DNA of 64,000 nucleotides from Ziziphus jujuba (taxonomy: Eukaryota > Streptophyta > Magnoliopsida > Rosales > Rhamnaceae), in assembly GCF_031755915.1 (NCBI RefSeq), contig NC_083379.1:24304001-24368000 (forward strand). The letters are read 5' to 3'. This document shows positions 46,100-56,397 of this stretch, in pieces. Each line of letters begins with the position of its first letter. Position 1 is the stretch's first letter. The notes under the pieces were generated by a model. It was not told where the DNA came from. It searched no databases and saw only the letters and a program-made list of their open reading frames with translations. The position numbers and the translations under genes are program-made.

Positions 46100-47312
46100 T
46101 GTGAAGTCAGCCTTCTTGAATGGAATATTAAAGGAGGAGGTATATGTTGTGCAACCCGAAGGTTTTGTGAAGAAAGGAAGTGAAGAGAAGGTATACAAGC
46201 TACACAAGGCCTTGTATGGCCTTAAACAAGCTCCTAGGGCATGGTATGCCAAGATAGATGGTTTTTTGACAAAGCATGGATTTAGGAGGAGTCCTAATGA
46301 GCCTACATTGTATATTAGGACTCATGGTTGCATGGTGTTGGTGTCTCTTTATGTTGATGACCTCCTAGTGACCGGTGGTAATGAGAAAGAAGTGAGCAAC
46401 TTCAAAGGTGAGCTAAAATTGAACTTTGAGATGTCTAGCCTTGGAGAGATGAAATACTTTCTTGAAATTGAAGTTGTCCAATCATCCAAGGGCATCTTCA
46501 TATCTCAAGAAAGCTATGTGAAGGAGTTGCTCAAGAAGGTTGACATGGAGGATTGTAATAGTGTTGCCACACCTATGAATGAAGGCACCAAGTTGGTGAA
46601 GGATGATGATTCTCCAAAGGTAAATCCTTCCATCTATAGAAGTTTAATTGGTAGCCTTTTATATGTATGCTATACTAGACCGGATATCATGTTTAGTGTG
46701 GCTGTTTTGTCAAGATTTATGCATAGTCCATCACAAAATCATCTTAGTTGTGCAAAAAGAATCCTAAGGTATTTGAAAGGTACTAGTGATTTTGGTATAT
46801 GGTACAAGGATGGCATGAATGAAGCTTTGCTTGGTTATAGTGATAGTGATTGGGCTGGTTCTTTGGATGATAGCAAGAGCACATCGGGCTACATTTACAC
46901 TCTTGGAAATGGTCCTTTCTCATGGAATTCCAAGAAGCAACAAACCGTTGCACAAAGCACCGCGGAAGCCGAGTATATTGCTTGCTCAAGTTGTGCTAAT
47001 CAAGGTGTTTGGCTTAGGAAATTATTGGAGGACATGAGCTTGAAGCAAGAGGAAGCCACGATAATATTGTGTGACAATACTTCAGCAATAGCAATTGCAC
47101 AAAATCCAGTCCAACATGGGAGGACCAAGAACATACCGGTCAAGTATCATTCCTTAAGGGAATTTGAAGCAAGTGGTGAAGTGAAGTTGGAGTCTGTGAC
47201 TTCCGAGGAGAACTTGGCGGATATCTTCACCAAGCCATTGGGAAAGAAGAGATTTGAGATATTGAGAGGACTTCTCAATGTCTCATACAAAATTGCCAAG
47301 GAGGAGTGTTGA
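46056..47312 (+). CDS. copia Pol, part 2 (rest of RT and RNase H) after a one-base frameshift
   Basis: The real continuation begins at about 46063, one frame off part 1; the nominal ATG at 46056 is incidental. RT landmarks: HLDVKSAFLNGIL, GLKQAPRAWYAKI, and the catalytic YVDDLLVTG (about 46350-46376). RNase H has its acidic residues in GYSDSDWAGS, TAEAEYIA and CDNTSAI, then GRTKNIPVKYHSLREF and NLADIFTKPLG. The chain ends KEEC and its stop lies 6 bp inside the 3' LTR. A single-base insertion is the only coding defect I can see in the element. Confidence 0.95.
   Translation: MQISAQKSWKVYHLDVKSAFLNGILKEEVYVVQPEGFVKKGSEEKVYKLHKALYGLKQAPRAWYAKIDGFLTKHGFRRSPNEPTLYIRTHGCMVLVSLYVDDLLVTGGNEKEVSNFKGELKLNFEMSSLGEMKYFLEIEVVQSSKGIFISQESYVKELLKKVDMEDCNSVATPMNEGTKLVKDDDSPKVNPSIYRSLIGSLLYVCYTRPDIMFSVAVLSRFMHSPSQNHLSCAKRILRYLKGTSDFGIWYKDGMNEALLGYSDSDWAGSLDDSKSTSGYIYTLGNGPFSWNSKKQQTVAQSTAEAEYIACSSCANQGVWLRKLLEDMSLKQEEATIILCDNTSAIAIAQNPVQHGRTKNIPVKYHSLREFEASGEVKLESVTSEENLADIFTKPLGKKRFEILRGLLNVSYKIAKEEC
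47298..47306 (+). other. polypurine tract of element C
   Basis: AAGGAGGAG immediately before TGTTGAAG of the 3' LTR; plus-strand primer. Confidence 0.75.
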
Positions 47313-48322
47313 AGTGTGGCAATTTTGCCACTTGATGGTGCATGTCACCGGCTAGCATGCACACCTTGGTATCAAATCCTTTCCTTTTATGAGTTTATAT
47401 TTTTTTGTATGTTTTTAATTTATGCAAGGTATATTTTGATAATGTTTTGTGCCTAAGTTATGTATGCAAAAGTATAGGCAAAATTATGCACAAAAGAGTA
47501 GGAATGTTATGCTTGAAATGCCTATGGTGCTGGATTCATAATTTCCAGCAACATAGTTCCATTATTTATCTTATATCTCAGGTTGCAAATGGAGTTTTGG
47601 GCTGAACATTTGAGGGATGTCTACAGACATATATAGAAGACTATGGTTCAAATTTCAGGTCCAAATGACATGGGAAAGTCCATTTTCTATTCCAAATAGA
47701 TTGCTGTATCTGATGGGCCCAGTATGCAGAGTATGGGTCAGCTTTGGAGCTGTTTGGCCCATGATCCGGTTCCAGAACTTTCCTAACTCTTGGAACAATA
47801 TTTATTGATGACCAAGGATGCTTCAAACCAAGTTTCATAAGCAGATACAAAGGGGAACTAAGTAGGTGAAGCTAGTTTGGTTGTTTACCCAAACTAGTTA
47901 AACAATAGGAACTTAGTTCAAAACCATGTGCCACTTTTTACTATATTTGGAATAGACATGTTGCAGCTGGTTTTTGACTCTTTTGTGTATGAAAAGTTAG
48001 GTGTTGACCATTTTACTTTTTAAATTTCAAATACTTTACTCATTTTGTAAGCTCACATGCTTGGCATGTGTGAACTAGTTGTAATTTCAAGCTTATATTG
48101 TAAAATGAATGAAATGGCTATACATCCAAGCCTCATTTTCAAAAGCCAACGTGTTCCTCTTCTTCTTATCTCTTCTTCAACACCTTAGAACACTTGAGGA
48201 ACCCTAAAAACCAGAAAATACCATAACCAAAACCTAAAAACACAACTCACACACAACCATTCCCAAGAGCATCACCAAAAGCTTGCTTGTTGCTAACACT
48301 TCAAGCTAGCTTGCTCTTGGTC
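47307..48322 (+). repeat. 3' LTR of element C, missing the last ~20 bp
   Basis: Collinear with the 5' LTR to TTGCTCTTGGTCA, then the sequence switches to an inverted LTR fragment. Two bases (CA) are shared at the junction. Confidence 0.95.
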
Positions 48323-49048
48323 AAAATGAGTAAAGTATTTGAAATTTAAAAAGTAAAATGGTCAACACCTAACTTTTCATACACAAAAGAGTCAAAAACC
48401 AGCTGCAACATGTCTATTCCAAATATAGTAAAAAGTGGCACATGGTTTTGAACTAAGTTCCTATTGTTTAACTAGTTTGGGTAAACAACCAAACTAGCTT
48501 CACCTACTTTGTTCCCCTTTGTATCTGCTTATGAAACTTGGTTTGAAGCATCCTTGGTCATCAATAAATATTGTTCCAAGAGCTAGGAAAGTTCTGGAAC
48601 CGGATCATGGGCCAAACAGCTCCAAAGCTGACCCATACTCTGCATACTGGGCCCATCAGATACAGCAATCTGTTTGGAATAGAAAATGGACTTTCCCATG
48701 TCATTTGGACCTGACATTTGAACCATAGTCTTCTATATATGTCTATAGACATCTCTCAAAATTTCAGCCCAAAACTCCATTTGCAACCTGAGATATAAGA
48801 TAAATAGTGGAACTATGTTGCTGGAAATTTTGAATCCAGCACCATAGGCATTTCAAGCATAACATTCCTACTCTTTTGTACATAATTTCATACATAACTT
48901 AGGCACAAAACATTATCAAAATATATCTTGCATCAATTAAAAACATACAAAAAAATATAAACTCATAAAAGGAAAGGATTTGATACCAAGGTGTGCATGC
49001 TAGCCGGTGACATGCACCATCAAGTGGCAAAATTACCACACTTCAACA
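48323..49048 (-). repeat. inverted LTR fragment of the C family, fused to the C 3' LTR
   Basis: The reverse complement of LTR positions 1 to about 735, ending CTTCAACA at 49048. It lacks the 3' ~300 bp of the LTR. It also lacks 14 bp (between GTATG and AAATTATG) present in both LTRs of C, and has several private changes. It therefore comes from a different copy, not from C itself. With the 3' LTR of C it makes a hairpin of about 720 bp per arm. Confidence 0.95.
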
Positions 49049-50263
49049 TGTATTTTAATTAATTTTTTCATTTTAAGACTGGCGGGACTGTGAGGCGGGG
49101 TGGGCAAGTGCGAAAATTTTTTTTCCTATTGTCGAAAAATTTGTTAAAATTCTAGCCCAAAAATCCAAATATTTACCATAAAATTTTATCAATTTGTCGG
49201 CAATAGCAATTTTTTCGAGGAAAATATATTTCATCGACAAAAGTTCCAAACAATTAAAAATGTATAATATATATATATATATTTATATATCAATTTTTTA
49301 TAAATACATACAAAAATAATAAAAAAAGCAATACCTTTACCAAATAAATAAAATATAAATTTCATCAACGAATGTTTAATAGTGTTTCTAAAAAATAAAA
49401 TACATATAATGTAACAAATATATGTGCTCTCCACCACTAGAATGTAACATAGAATGTAATTAAACTCCAAATTTAATTGTAAGCTAAGATAAAAATAACT
49501 TAGTTATATATATGTTGGTTCAAGTTAATTTATATCTTATGAATTCTGAAATAATACTACTATTAATAATAAAACTTACAATACTAACTGTCAAGCAGCA
49601 TATTTAATTTTTTAACATAAAAAATTACATATACATGTCATAAAAAACCTAAACCAAAAATACAAAAAAGAAATATATGGAATTTTTCCCAAATGTTTAT
49701 TCCATTACCAATAAAAAAAAAAAAGTATTTAGAATACAACAAATTATTTGTAAGTTCAAACTAACATATATGTATGCTTTTCAATTTAATTCAAAAATAT
49801 ATATTTTGGGATTTTATCTTTTACCAACAATTGTGGTGTTTGTTGGTAAAAGGTGTAACTTTTCGGATGTTAACCTTTTGCCGAGAAAATTTTATATTAT
49901 CCCTAAAAGGTATCACTTTTGCCAACTAATTTCAATTTCATCGGTAATTGCTACGTTTTTATCTACAATATTTAAAGTTGTCAGTAAAATTTATAACTTT
50001 TGCCGATGAATTTTTATTTCGTTGGTAAATAGTTAATTTTTGCTAATAATATTAAGGAGTCGTCAATTATAGTCAGTCCAATGCTGGCAAAATTATGTTT
50101 TCGTCGCTAAAAGTCAGTCCAATTCCAATGATTTTATTTTTTCGTCACTGAAAGTATAGTTTTTACAAAGGAATATGTTTTTTGCCGATAATGATCTCTT
50201 TTGCGACAATAAAATAATTCGTCGGTAAAAATTTCATCGTTAAAGGATTTTTTTCTTGTAGTG
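49049..50263. other. right subterminal region of the CACTA element
   Basis: AT-rich with many short motifs such as TCGTCGGTAA, TTTTGCCGA and TTCGTCGCTAAA, especially at 49800-50245. No coding frame. A TA microsatellite is at about 49265-49282. Confidence 0.7.
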
Positions 50264-51158
50264 ACCCTTGCATATTCTACTTGAGATACACTCTCTCTTT
50301 TATTCTTGGATTAGTGTAAACTCACATCTATGGGTGTTCTGGCTATTTAGTATCATCTTTAATAAAATTAGCTAGTATTTTATCCACAAAATGTGTTTGA
50401 CTAGGAATGATTCCATTCGAAGTCCTCATAATTTTCATTCATAAAATCACATCAACAAGCCCCAAATCTTTTATGTCAAATTTGGATTTTAACATGGATT
50501 TTGTTGTTCAGACCATACTATTGTCACTACCCACAATGAGTATGTCATCTACATTCAAACAAAGAATGACATATCCATTTTCTATATCTTTTACATACAT
50601 ACACTTGTCACACTCATTTATTTTAAATCCATCACTTAGCATGGCACTATCAAATTTTTGATGCCATTGCTTCGGAGCTTGTTTAAGTCCATACAAGGAT
50701 TTTACCAATCTACAGACTTTCTTTTCTTATCTTGGAGCGGAGAAACCCTCGAGTTGCTCCATGTAGATTTCTTTATCAAGATCTCCATTAAGAAAGACTA
50801 TTTTTACATCCATTTAATGTACTTCAAAATTTCGCAAAGGAGCTATCGTCAATACCATCCTTATGGAATTCATTCTCGTCACTGGAGATTAAGTATCAAA
50901 ATAATAAAGGCTTTCTTGTTGCTTGTATCCTTTAATTACAAGCCTTGTCTTGTATTTATCTATTGTTACATCTGCTTTCATCTTCATTTTAAAAATCCAT
51001 TTGTAACCTAAAGGTTTACAACATGAAGGAAGATCTATCAACTCCCAAGTATGATTCTGCAAGATGGAATCAATCTCACTTTTTACGATTTCTTTCCATA
51101 AATTCCCTGCAGGAGAATTTACAGCCTTTTGAAAGCTTTGAGGTTCACTTTCTAGCAT
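50264..51158 (-). pseudogene. copia reverse transcriptase, upstream half (element A)
   Basis: From 51158 downward: KAVNSPAGNLWKEIVKSEID, HTWELIDLP, LGYKWIFKMKMKADV, YKTRLVIKGYKQQ, MDVKIVFLNGDLDKEIYM, LVKSLYGLKQAPKQWHQKF, then LCLNVDDILIVGSD (catalytic motif with Asn before VDD instead of Tyr), KFDIKDLG and VSQVEYARV up to the CACTA boundary. Several stops (about 50880, 50820, 50730, 50505) show decay. The frame continues at 39746 on the other side of the CACTA. Confidence 0.9.
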
Positions 51159-51527
51159 GTAGGTAAGAAAATCCGGAGTGCAGGATTTTTTGGTTCTTAC
51201 TTTCGTGCTTCGTCTCAGTTAGACCTTAGTCTCAACTTCAGTCTCCTAATCTTGATCACTATCATGGCTATCTTCACTGATAGCATCATAAGTTTGTTTA
51301 GACGAACTCGATCCTTCTTCCATTTTATACCGAAAAATGTGTATGAAAAATGACGCATTTCTCGAATTCATTATCGTATTTTTGTGTATATCAAATTTTT
51401 TTTACCTATACACGAGAAATCGATATGCACTACTATTTTGTGCATATCCTATGAAGATGTAATTAACTGTTTCGGGACCTATTTTCACTCTCTTTAGAGT
51501 AGGTACCAAAACTTTGACTAGATACAC

Positions 51528-52016
51528 TCACACTTGTAAGTATTTATAGAAATGTTGTCTTTCTTTCCTTACTTGGTCCTTCCAGGGCACGTTATTTAAA
51601 AGGTCATTTATCAACAAAACGACTTCCCCCCACAAGTTCTGATGTAATCCAAAATTTATCAGCATTGCATTCATCATTTCTTTTAAAGTTCTATTTTTCC
51701 GTTCAGCTACACTATTCGATTGTGGCGAATATTGTTGAGTAACTTCACATATAATGCCATGTTGAGCACAATACTCCCCAAACGGAGTTACATACTCCCT
51801 ACCACGATCATTTTTAATTACTTTAACTTTTCTGTTGAATTGATTCTCAACTTCAGTTTTATAGAGAATAAATTTCTCTATAGCCTCATCTTTGCTTTTA
51901 AGCAAATACACATAGCAATATTTCATGCTATCATCAATAAAAGTGATAAAATACTTATTACCACCTCTAGTCTGAGCGATTTTCAAATTGCATAGATCAC
52001 TCTGTATTAAATCCAA
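51528..52016 (-). pseudogene. copia integrase core (element A)
   Basis: Open for 162 codons: LIQSDLC (first Asp), NKYFITFIDDSMKYCYVYLL, VKVIKNDRGREYV (second Asp) and SVAERKNRTLKEMM (Glu), so the D,D35E triad is kept. The end is broken (LLNNVPWKD...). Downstream to 51160 only weak pieces of the linker are seen. Confidence 0.9.
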
Positions 52017-52069
52017 AAGTTCATTATTTCCATCAATCGTTTGATAAGATTACCTTGTTGATTTTGCCT

Positions 52070-52606
52070 CTACACAAGTCTCATAATTATGTTTGGAATC
52101 AATTTCAAGTTAATTAACCTCTGCAGAGAATTAAAATTAACATGTCGTAGTCTACCATACCATAAAATGGAATACTCAGGCAAGTAAACATAAGAAGTAC
52201 TAACTTTATTAATATTCTTTGGCTTTACAGTCATTACATTCAGTTTGAATAAACCATTGTTTACATAGCCCTTTCCCATAAACATTCCATGCTTGGACGA
52301 AATAACTTTATCTAACTCAAACACTAAGCGAAAATCATATTTGCTACGTAGCGATCTAGATACCAAATTCTTACAAATGTCTAGAACATACAACACATTA
52401 TTCAGACTTAATTCCTTCCCAGAGGTTATCTTCAGGACTATCTTGCCCTCCCCTTGGATTTCGGATGTAGCGGAATTTCCCATAAACAACTTCTCTCCAT
52501 TTTCAGTTGGTTCGAAGGAGGTGAACAAATTCTTACTAGAATAAATATGGCAGGTTGTACTAGTATCTATCCACCACTCTCTAGGATTAGATCCCACTAA
52601 ATTCAC
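52070..52606 (-). pseudogene. copia protease and GAG-pre-integrase (element A)
   Basis: Open for 178 codons. The protease site reads WWIDTSTTCHIYSSKNLF, so the canonical DSGA is changed to DTST and activity is unlikely. It continues through LFMGNSATSEIQGEGKIVLK, LNNVLYVLDICKNLVS, then the zinc-binding start of integrase LWYGRLRHVNFNSL, where the first His is Tyr. Confidence 0.85.
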
Positions 52607-52863
52607 CTAGAGACTACAGTGCTAAGGTCATTCTCATTAACTTCTCGAGTGATGTGCTCCATCACCTGTACCTCTTTGTTCTTCTTTCTTTTCGGCAAGC
52701 TGCATTCCACTGCTTTGTGATCCATGTTGTCACAGTTAAAGTACTTACCTTGGAACTTGGTCTTCTTGGAGATATCTCTTTTAGGCCCTAACATGGAATT
52801 TTTTCTAAGTTTCTTCTTGTTCTTGGAGCTACATCTATGCTCCATAACATTGGCTTTTACCAC
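52603..52863 (-). pseudogene. copia Gag zinc knuckle (element A)
   Basis: 86 codons with KYFNCDNMDHKAVECSLPKR. The CCHC pattern is C-x2-C-x4-H-x4-C, and the first Cys is Tyr here, so the finger is broken. Confidence 0.8.
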
Positions 52864-53539
52864 GGCCTCATGGATCTTTTGTCAGACCTCCAATTGTCAT
52901 CTTCAATATGAAGTTTGCCAATGAGATCATCCATATCTATTTCCTTTCTCTTGTACTTGAGATAATTTCTGAAGTCTCCCTAATTAGAAGGTAGCTTCTT
53001 AATTATACTAGTTACTTGAAAGGCCTATTAATAAACATTCCTTCAGTAAGAAGTTATTGGATGAGCACTTGCAACTCATATACTTGACTCATTAATGGCT
53101 TGGTATTCACCATTATGTAGTCCAAGAATTAGCCTACAACAAACTTTCCGAACCCAGCATTCTTAGTTTTGTAATTTCTGTCCAAAGTTTCCTACAGCTC
53201 TTTTGCTGACTTCGTGCCATAGTACACTCTGTATAAGTCACTAGATAGGCCATTCAGGACATAATTTCGCCATAAATAATCGGAATTCTTCCATGCATTC
53301 ACCTCCATGAGTGTCTCTTTGTCACTCTTTTCATTACTTGAAAGTCCATATTTAGTTAGGAACCTCGCAAGGCTTAGCGTAGTCAAGTAAAACAACATAT
53401 TTTGTTGCCATCTCTTAAAATTTGCTCCATCGATCTTCTCTAGTCTCTCTGCATGATTTGCAAGAGGAGGCACTTAAAACATAGGAGTCTAAGTGGATAA
53501 TTATGCAACAGGCACACTCACACTATCTCCACTTGCCAT
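52864..53539 (-). pseudogene. copia Gag N-terminal part (element A)
   Basis: The start ATG is at about 53539-53537 (MASGDSVSVPVA), followed by early stops, then the open part 53473-53192: ERLEKIDGANFKRWQQNMLF, YLTTLSLARFL, LNGLSSDLYRVYYGTKSAKE. This is the Gag of the copia families whose end reads VKSKNNIADPLTK. Weak pieces continue to 52864. Confidence 0.85.
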
Positions 53540-54829
53540 TTCTGTAAAATCATAAAAACCAAAAATCAATTAGTTACTATTTTCTGTCTCAACAAACTAA
53601 TTACAACCAATTTCCAATAGCAAAACACAAAAAAAAAAATGTGATTTTTTTAGGATTTTTGTATAGACTACAAAATTACTGTATATACCCATAAAATTGT
53701 TGGATACATTCAAAAAATTGCTTTATACATCCATTAGATTAGCATCATCAATTACACAACGATTATATGTAGCAGTGCTAACATGGCACATGCCATGTGT
53801 CACCCTTGGCTAATGTGGCACTATTGCTGATGTGGCATTAGCCATGTGCATCAGTTGCTGGCATGGCTCCTGACATGTCGGATGATGTCACGCCATGTGG
53901 TACCACTGGGTCCAACATTGGCGCGGTCTTTGACAAACACGTGTTGCTCGTAAAGACCAACACGTGTCACCTGTATAAGGTCAACATGTGGTGTCTCCTT
54001 AGCGCAACACATGCCGCTATCTAATACGACACGTGTCACCTGTCACAGGTCAACACGTGTCATTCTTCCTTGCACGACTGCGACACGTGGCCTCGCCATT
54101 GTGCACCATGTTGTCTTACCACTACGCTACTTGTCATCACCTAACCGTGCCACGTGGTGCTCTCATATCGTGACATGTGGCGTGCCCATTTCCAATTGGG
54201 TTGAATCTTCATGGGCCTGGGTCTGGCTTGGGCTTGGGTCTTAGGTTGAACAATAACTTGTTCTGACGACGGGCTAGGCTTTGGAACTAAGCCAAGTTCA
54301 TCAGAATTTAAAATTCAGACCCAATAATCTAGAATTGGTCCATACCTGTTTTTCCCGACCTGTTAACCCTGTTCTCTAACCCGTTTTCAACCTCCAATCT
54401 GGTTTTCTTAACCCGTTTCACTGTTCCAACCATAGAAAATTATCAAAAGATCACCAAAAGATTCATAATATCATGGACAAACAATTTTATGAAAAAAACA
54501 AATTTCTGATAAAACAAAAAAAAATAAATAAAAACCCACCCACAATATTATACATGGGTTCTTCGAAAAATAAATTAATTTTTTTTTCTTTTTTAACTGA
54601 ACATACAAATAAATCAAATCATGGGCTACTAAATTTGTTGAAAACAATTTTGATAAACAAAATAAACAAATGCCCATTACAAATTCTTACATAAGGGTGT
54701 AAAGGAAATTAAATTTTTTTTTTTTTAAATCTTTCTTTCCACCCGAAACACACAAATCTAAAATTAAAAAAATATACTTAATCACATCTCCACATATATA
54801 AACATATATTTCGGGAATAGTCTTAAGAT
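53540..54829 (-). other. leader of element A with a cluster of CACGTG motifs
   Basis: No coding frame was recognised. At 53760-54190 the sequence is a loose array of (A/C)CA(C/T)GTG-type words; the exact palindrome CACGTG occurs at 53938, 53961, 54030, 54054, 54084 and 54151. CACGTG is the core of G-box/ABRE sites for plant bZIP and bHLH factors. 54430-54829 is AT-rich. Confidence 0.7.
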
Positions 54830-55374
54830 TGTTAAAAAAATATATGTGTATAATATATGTATATACATGTGGAATGATAAATAAAACAATTGTAAACAAA
54901 CTATAGGAAAATAATTAAAATTAAATTAAGAACCCGTATGCTTTTGCTTTGATGATTATTTTGATAAATCTGTATGATATCACAGTGTCCTTAAATATAT
55001 TCCCATTCTACCGATGTAAATGTTTTCAGACAGTTATCTCCCATGATATAATGGATTCTATAAAACTGTTGAATACAGCACCATCTAATCTTTTCCTTTG
55101 AACTCTCAATATACTTTTGCTTTACTATTTTATTATGCATAAGATGCAGAAAAAAATAATTTTTTCTCTATTTTTTCACACTCAACTCACGCACGTAGGG
55201 GAAGGTTCAAGAAATTTTTTTTTTTTTCTTCTTATAAAAAGCCCCTCTATTTCCAAAAACAAAACGTAAGGAACAAAAACCCACAAAACAAGCCCTTATC
55301 ACTTTAAGAGCCATTAATGCCATAAAGGCCCAATCACTCAAATCATTCAAATTTTTATTAATAAAAACGGTACA
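54830..55374 (-). repeat. 5' LTR of element A (545 bp)
   Basis: The plus strand reads TGTTAAAAAAATATATGTG...ATAAAAACGGTACA and aligns with 38037-38518, with clear matches such as AACAAAACGTAAGGAACAAA and GCCCAATCAC(C/T)CAAATCATT. It is followed by the target duplication GTTAT at 55375-55379. It points away from the SUF4-like gene. Confidence 0.9.
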
Positions 55375-55379
55375 GTTAT

Positions 55380-56059
55380 TATGTTTACATATTTCTAATT
55401 ATCTATTTTTCTTTTTTTTTTTAAATTTATTTGTTAGAAAAAAGATGTATAGAGTTGCTTTAAAATTGAGGACATTCTAACTATATTGGTGTCGAGAAGT
55501 AACAAAACAAACAAAAGATAAATTCATTAATAAAATAAAAAAGAGTACAAAGAATAGACCATAATAATATTTCTTTTTCAAAATTTCTGATTGCATGATA
55601 TTTATAATTTTTCAAATAAATTACTTTTTGGAAAAGAAAAAATGAAATGTATATGTGGCGAAGTACAAAATTATTTTACTAATTTCTTTCTTATTAGTAA
55701 ATTATTTTTTAATTGTTTTTGAATTCTTAGGAAATATTTGACCAAAAAAAAAAAAACTGACAGTAAAACAACAATAATAATAAAAACCGCCCTTTGTCCG
55801 GGCGGGACTGCGCTCAAGTAACGCAGGCGGACAGAAATCAAGGATTATTGAATTTAGGCCAAAAATGCAAAAAATAAAATAAAAAATAAAAATTCAAAGA
55901 ATTAAAAAAATAAATAAATGGGACAGGAGTGAAAATAGTTTAGTTAATTATAAATACATGGGATTCCAGATCAGATTGAAAGGAGCGAATGGTAGCCCAC
56001 AAACATAAAACTCAGAATTCCATAATACCGAAAATACCAAAAACCAAACGGCGAGGACT

Positions 56060-56096
<37 letters not shown>

Positions 56097-56203
56097 ACCC
56101 CATTGGAAGCCATCAGAAACCCTAGCGAGATATCAGAAGCTGAAAGGAAGACAAAGTAGGAGGAGCCCAGAGGTGGAAACAGAGAGACAAAGAAAGGGGC
56201 AGA
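55380..56203 (+). promoter_or_regulatory. SUF4: promoter and 5' UTR of the SUF4-like gene
   Basis: This is the interval between element A and the start codon. A TATA-like TATAAATA is at 55949-55956, so transcription might start near 55980-55990. The inferred 5' UTR holds a GA/AG microsatellite at about 56063-56092, common in plant leaders. Upstream to 55780 the DNA is AT-rich; a GC-rich patch (CGGGCGGGACTGCG) lies at 55798-55812. Positions of the start site and UTR are inference. Confidence 0.5.
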
Positions 56204-56397
56204 ATGGGGAAGAAGAAGAAGAGGGTTTCCTCGAAGGTTTGGTGCTATTACTGCGATAGGGAGTTCGACGACGAGAAGATATTGGTGCAGCATCAGAAGG
56301 CCAAGCACTTTAAATGCCACGTCTGCCACAAGAAGCTCTCAACAGCTGGTGGCATGGCCATACATGTCCTCCAGGTGCACAAAGAGACTGTCACCAA
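56204..56397 (+). CDS. SUF4: SUF4-like exon 1 (both zinc fingers)
   Basis: 64 codons plus 2 bases. Donor ACCAA|GTATGC. It encodes the N-terminus and both C2H2 fingers. Confidence 0.93.

Larger units (their letters stand above)
42155..48322 (+). mobile_element. Ty1/copia LTR retrotransposon C, young and nearly intact
   Basis: The 5' LTR is 42155-43190, followed by primer-binding site, one gag-pol frame with a single break, polypurine tract, and a 3' LTR at 47307-48322. The two LTRs differ at about ten positions in about 1,016 bp, so insertion is recent. The element sits in the LTR stub of fragment B. The last ~20 bp of the 3' LTR are missing where an inverted LTR fragment is joined, and no target duplication is seen (GAAAG on the left, TGTAT after 49048). 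All enzyme active sites are present. Confidence 0.95.
39747..50263 (+). mobile_element. CACTA (En/Spm) DNA transposon, non-autonomous, 10.5 kb with nested copia DNA
   Basis: Terminal inverted repeats are CACTACAAGAAA at 39747-39758 and TTTCTTGTAGTG at 50252-50263. Subterminal motifs of the type (T/A)ACCGA(C/T)(A/G)AAA and TCGGTAAA recur at both ends (39765-39960; 49190-50245), as expected for En/Spm binding sites. The left and right flanks join inside one RT codon of element A, with AC duplicated (or ACC if one C was lost on the left). No transposase frame was found. Nearly all the interior is copia DNA (B, C and the inverted LTR), so this CACTA was mobilised in trans or lost its genes. Confidence 0.9.
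38032..55379 (-). mobile_element. Ty1/copia LTR retrotransposon A, full-length but old, split by a CACTA element
   Basis: Target duplication GTTAT is present at 38032-38036 and 55375-55379. The 3' LTR is 38037-38518 and the 5' LTR 54830-55374. Minus-strand order: 5' LTR, long leader, Gag, zinc knuckle, protease, integrase, RT (broken at 50264/39746 by the CACTA), RNase H, polypurine tract, 3' LTR. The LTRs differ in length (482 versus 545 bp) and at many bases, so this is the oldest layer of the nest. Without the insertion it would be about 6.8 kb. I did not recognise a tRNA-Met primer-binding site next to 54830. Confidence 0.95.

Noticed and set aside
47307..49048. Auto-integration of element C as the cause of the inverted LTR
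   Set aside because: The inverted fragment has a 14-bp deletion and private substitutions not found in either LTR of C, so it comes from another copy.
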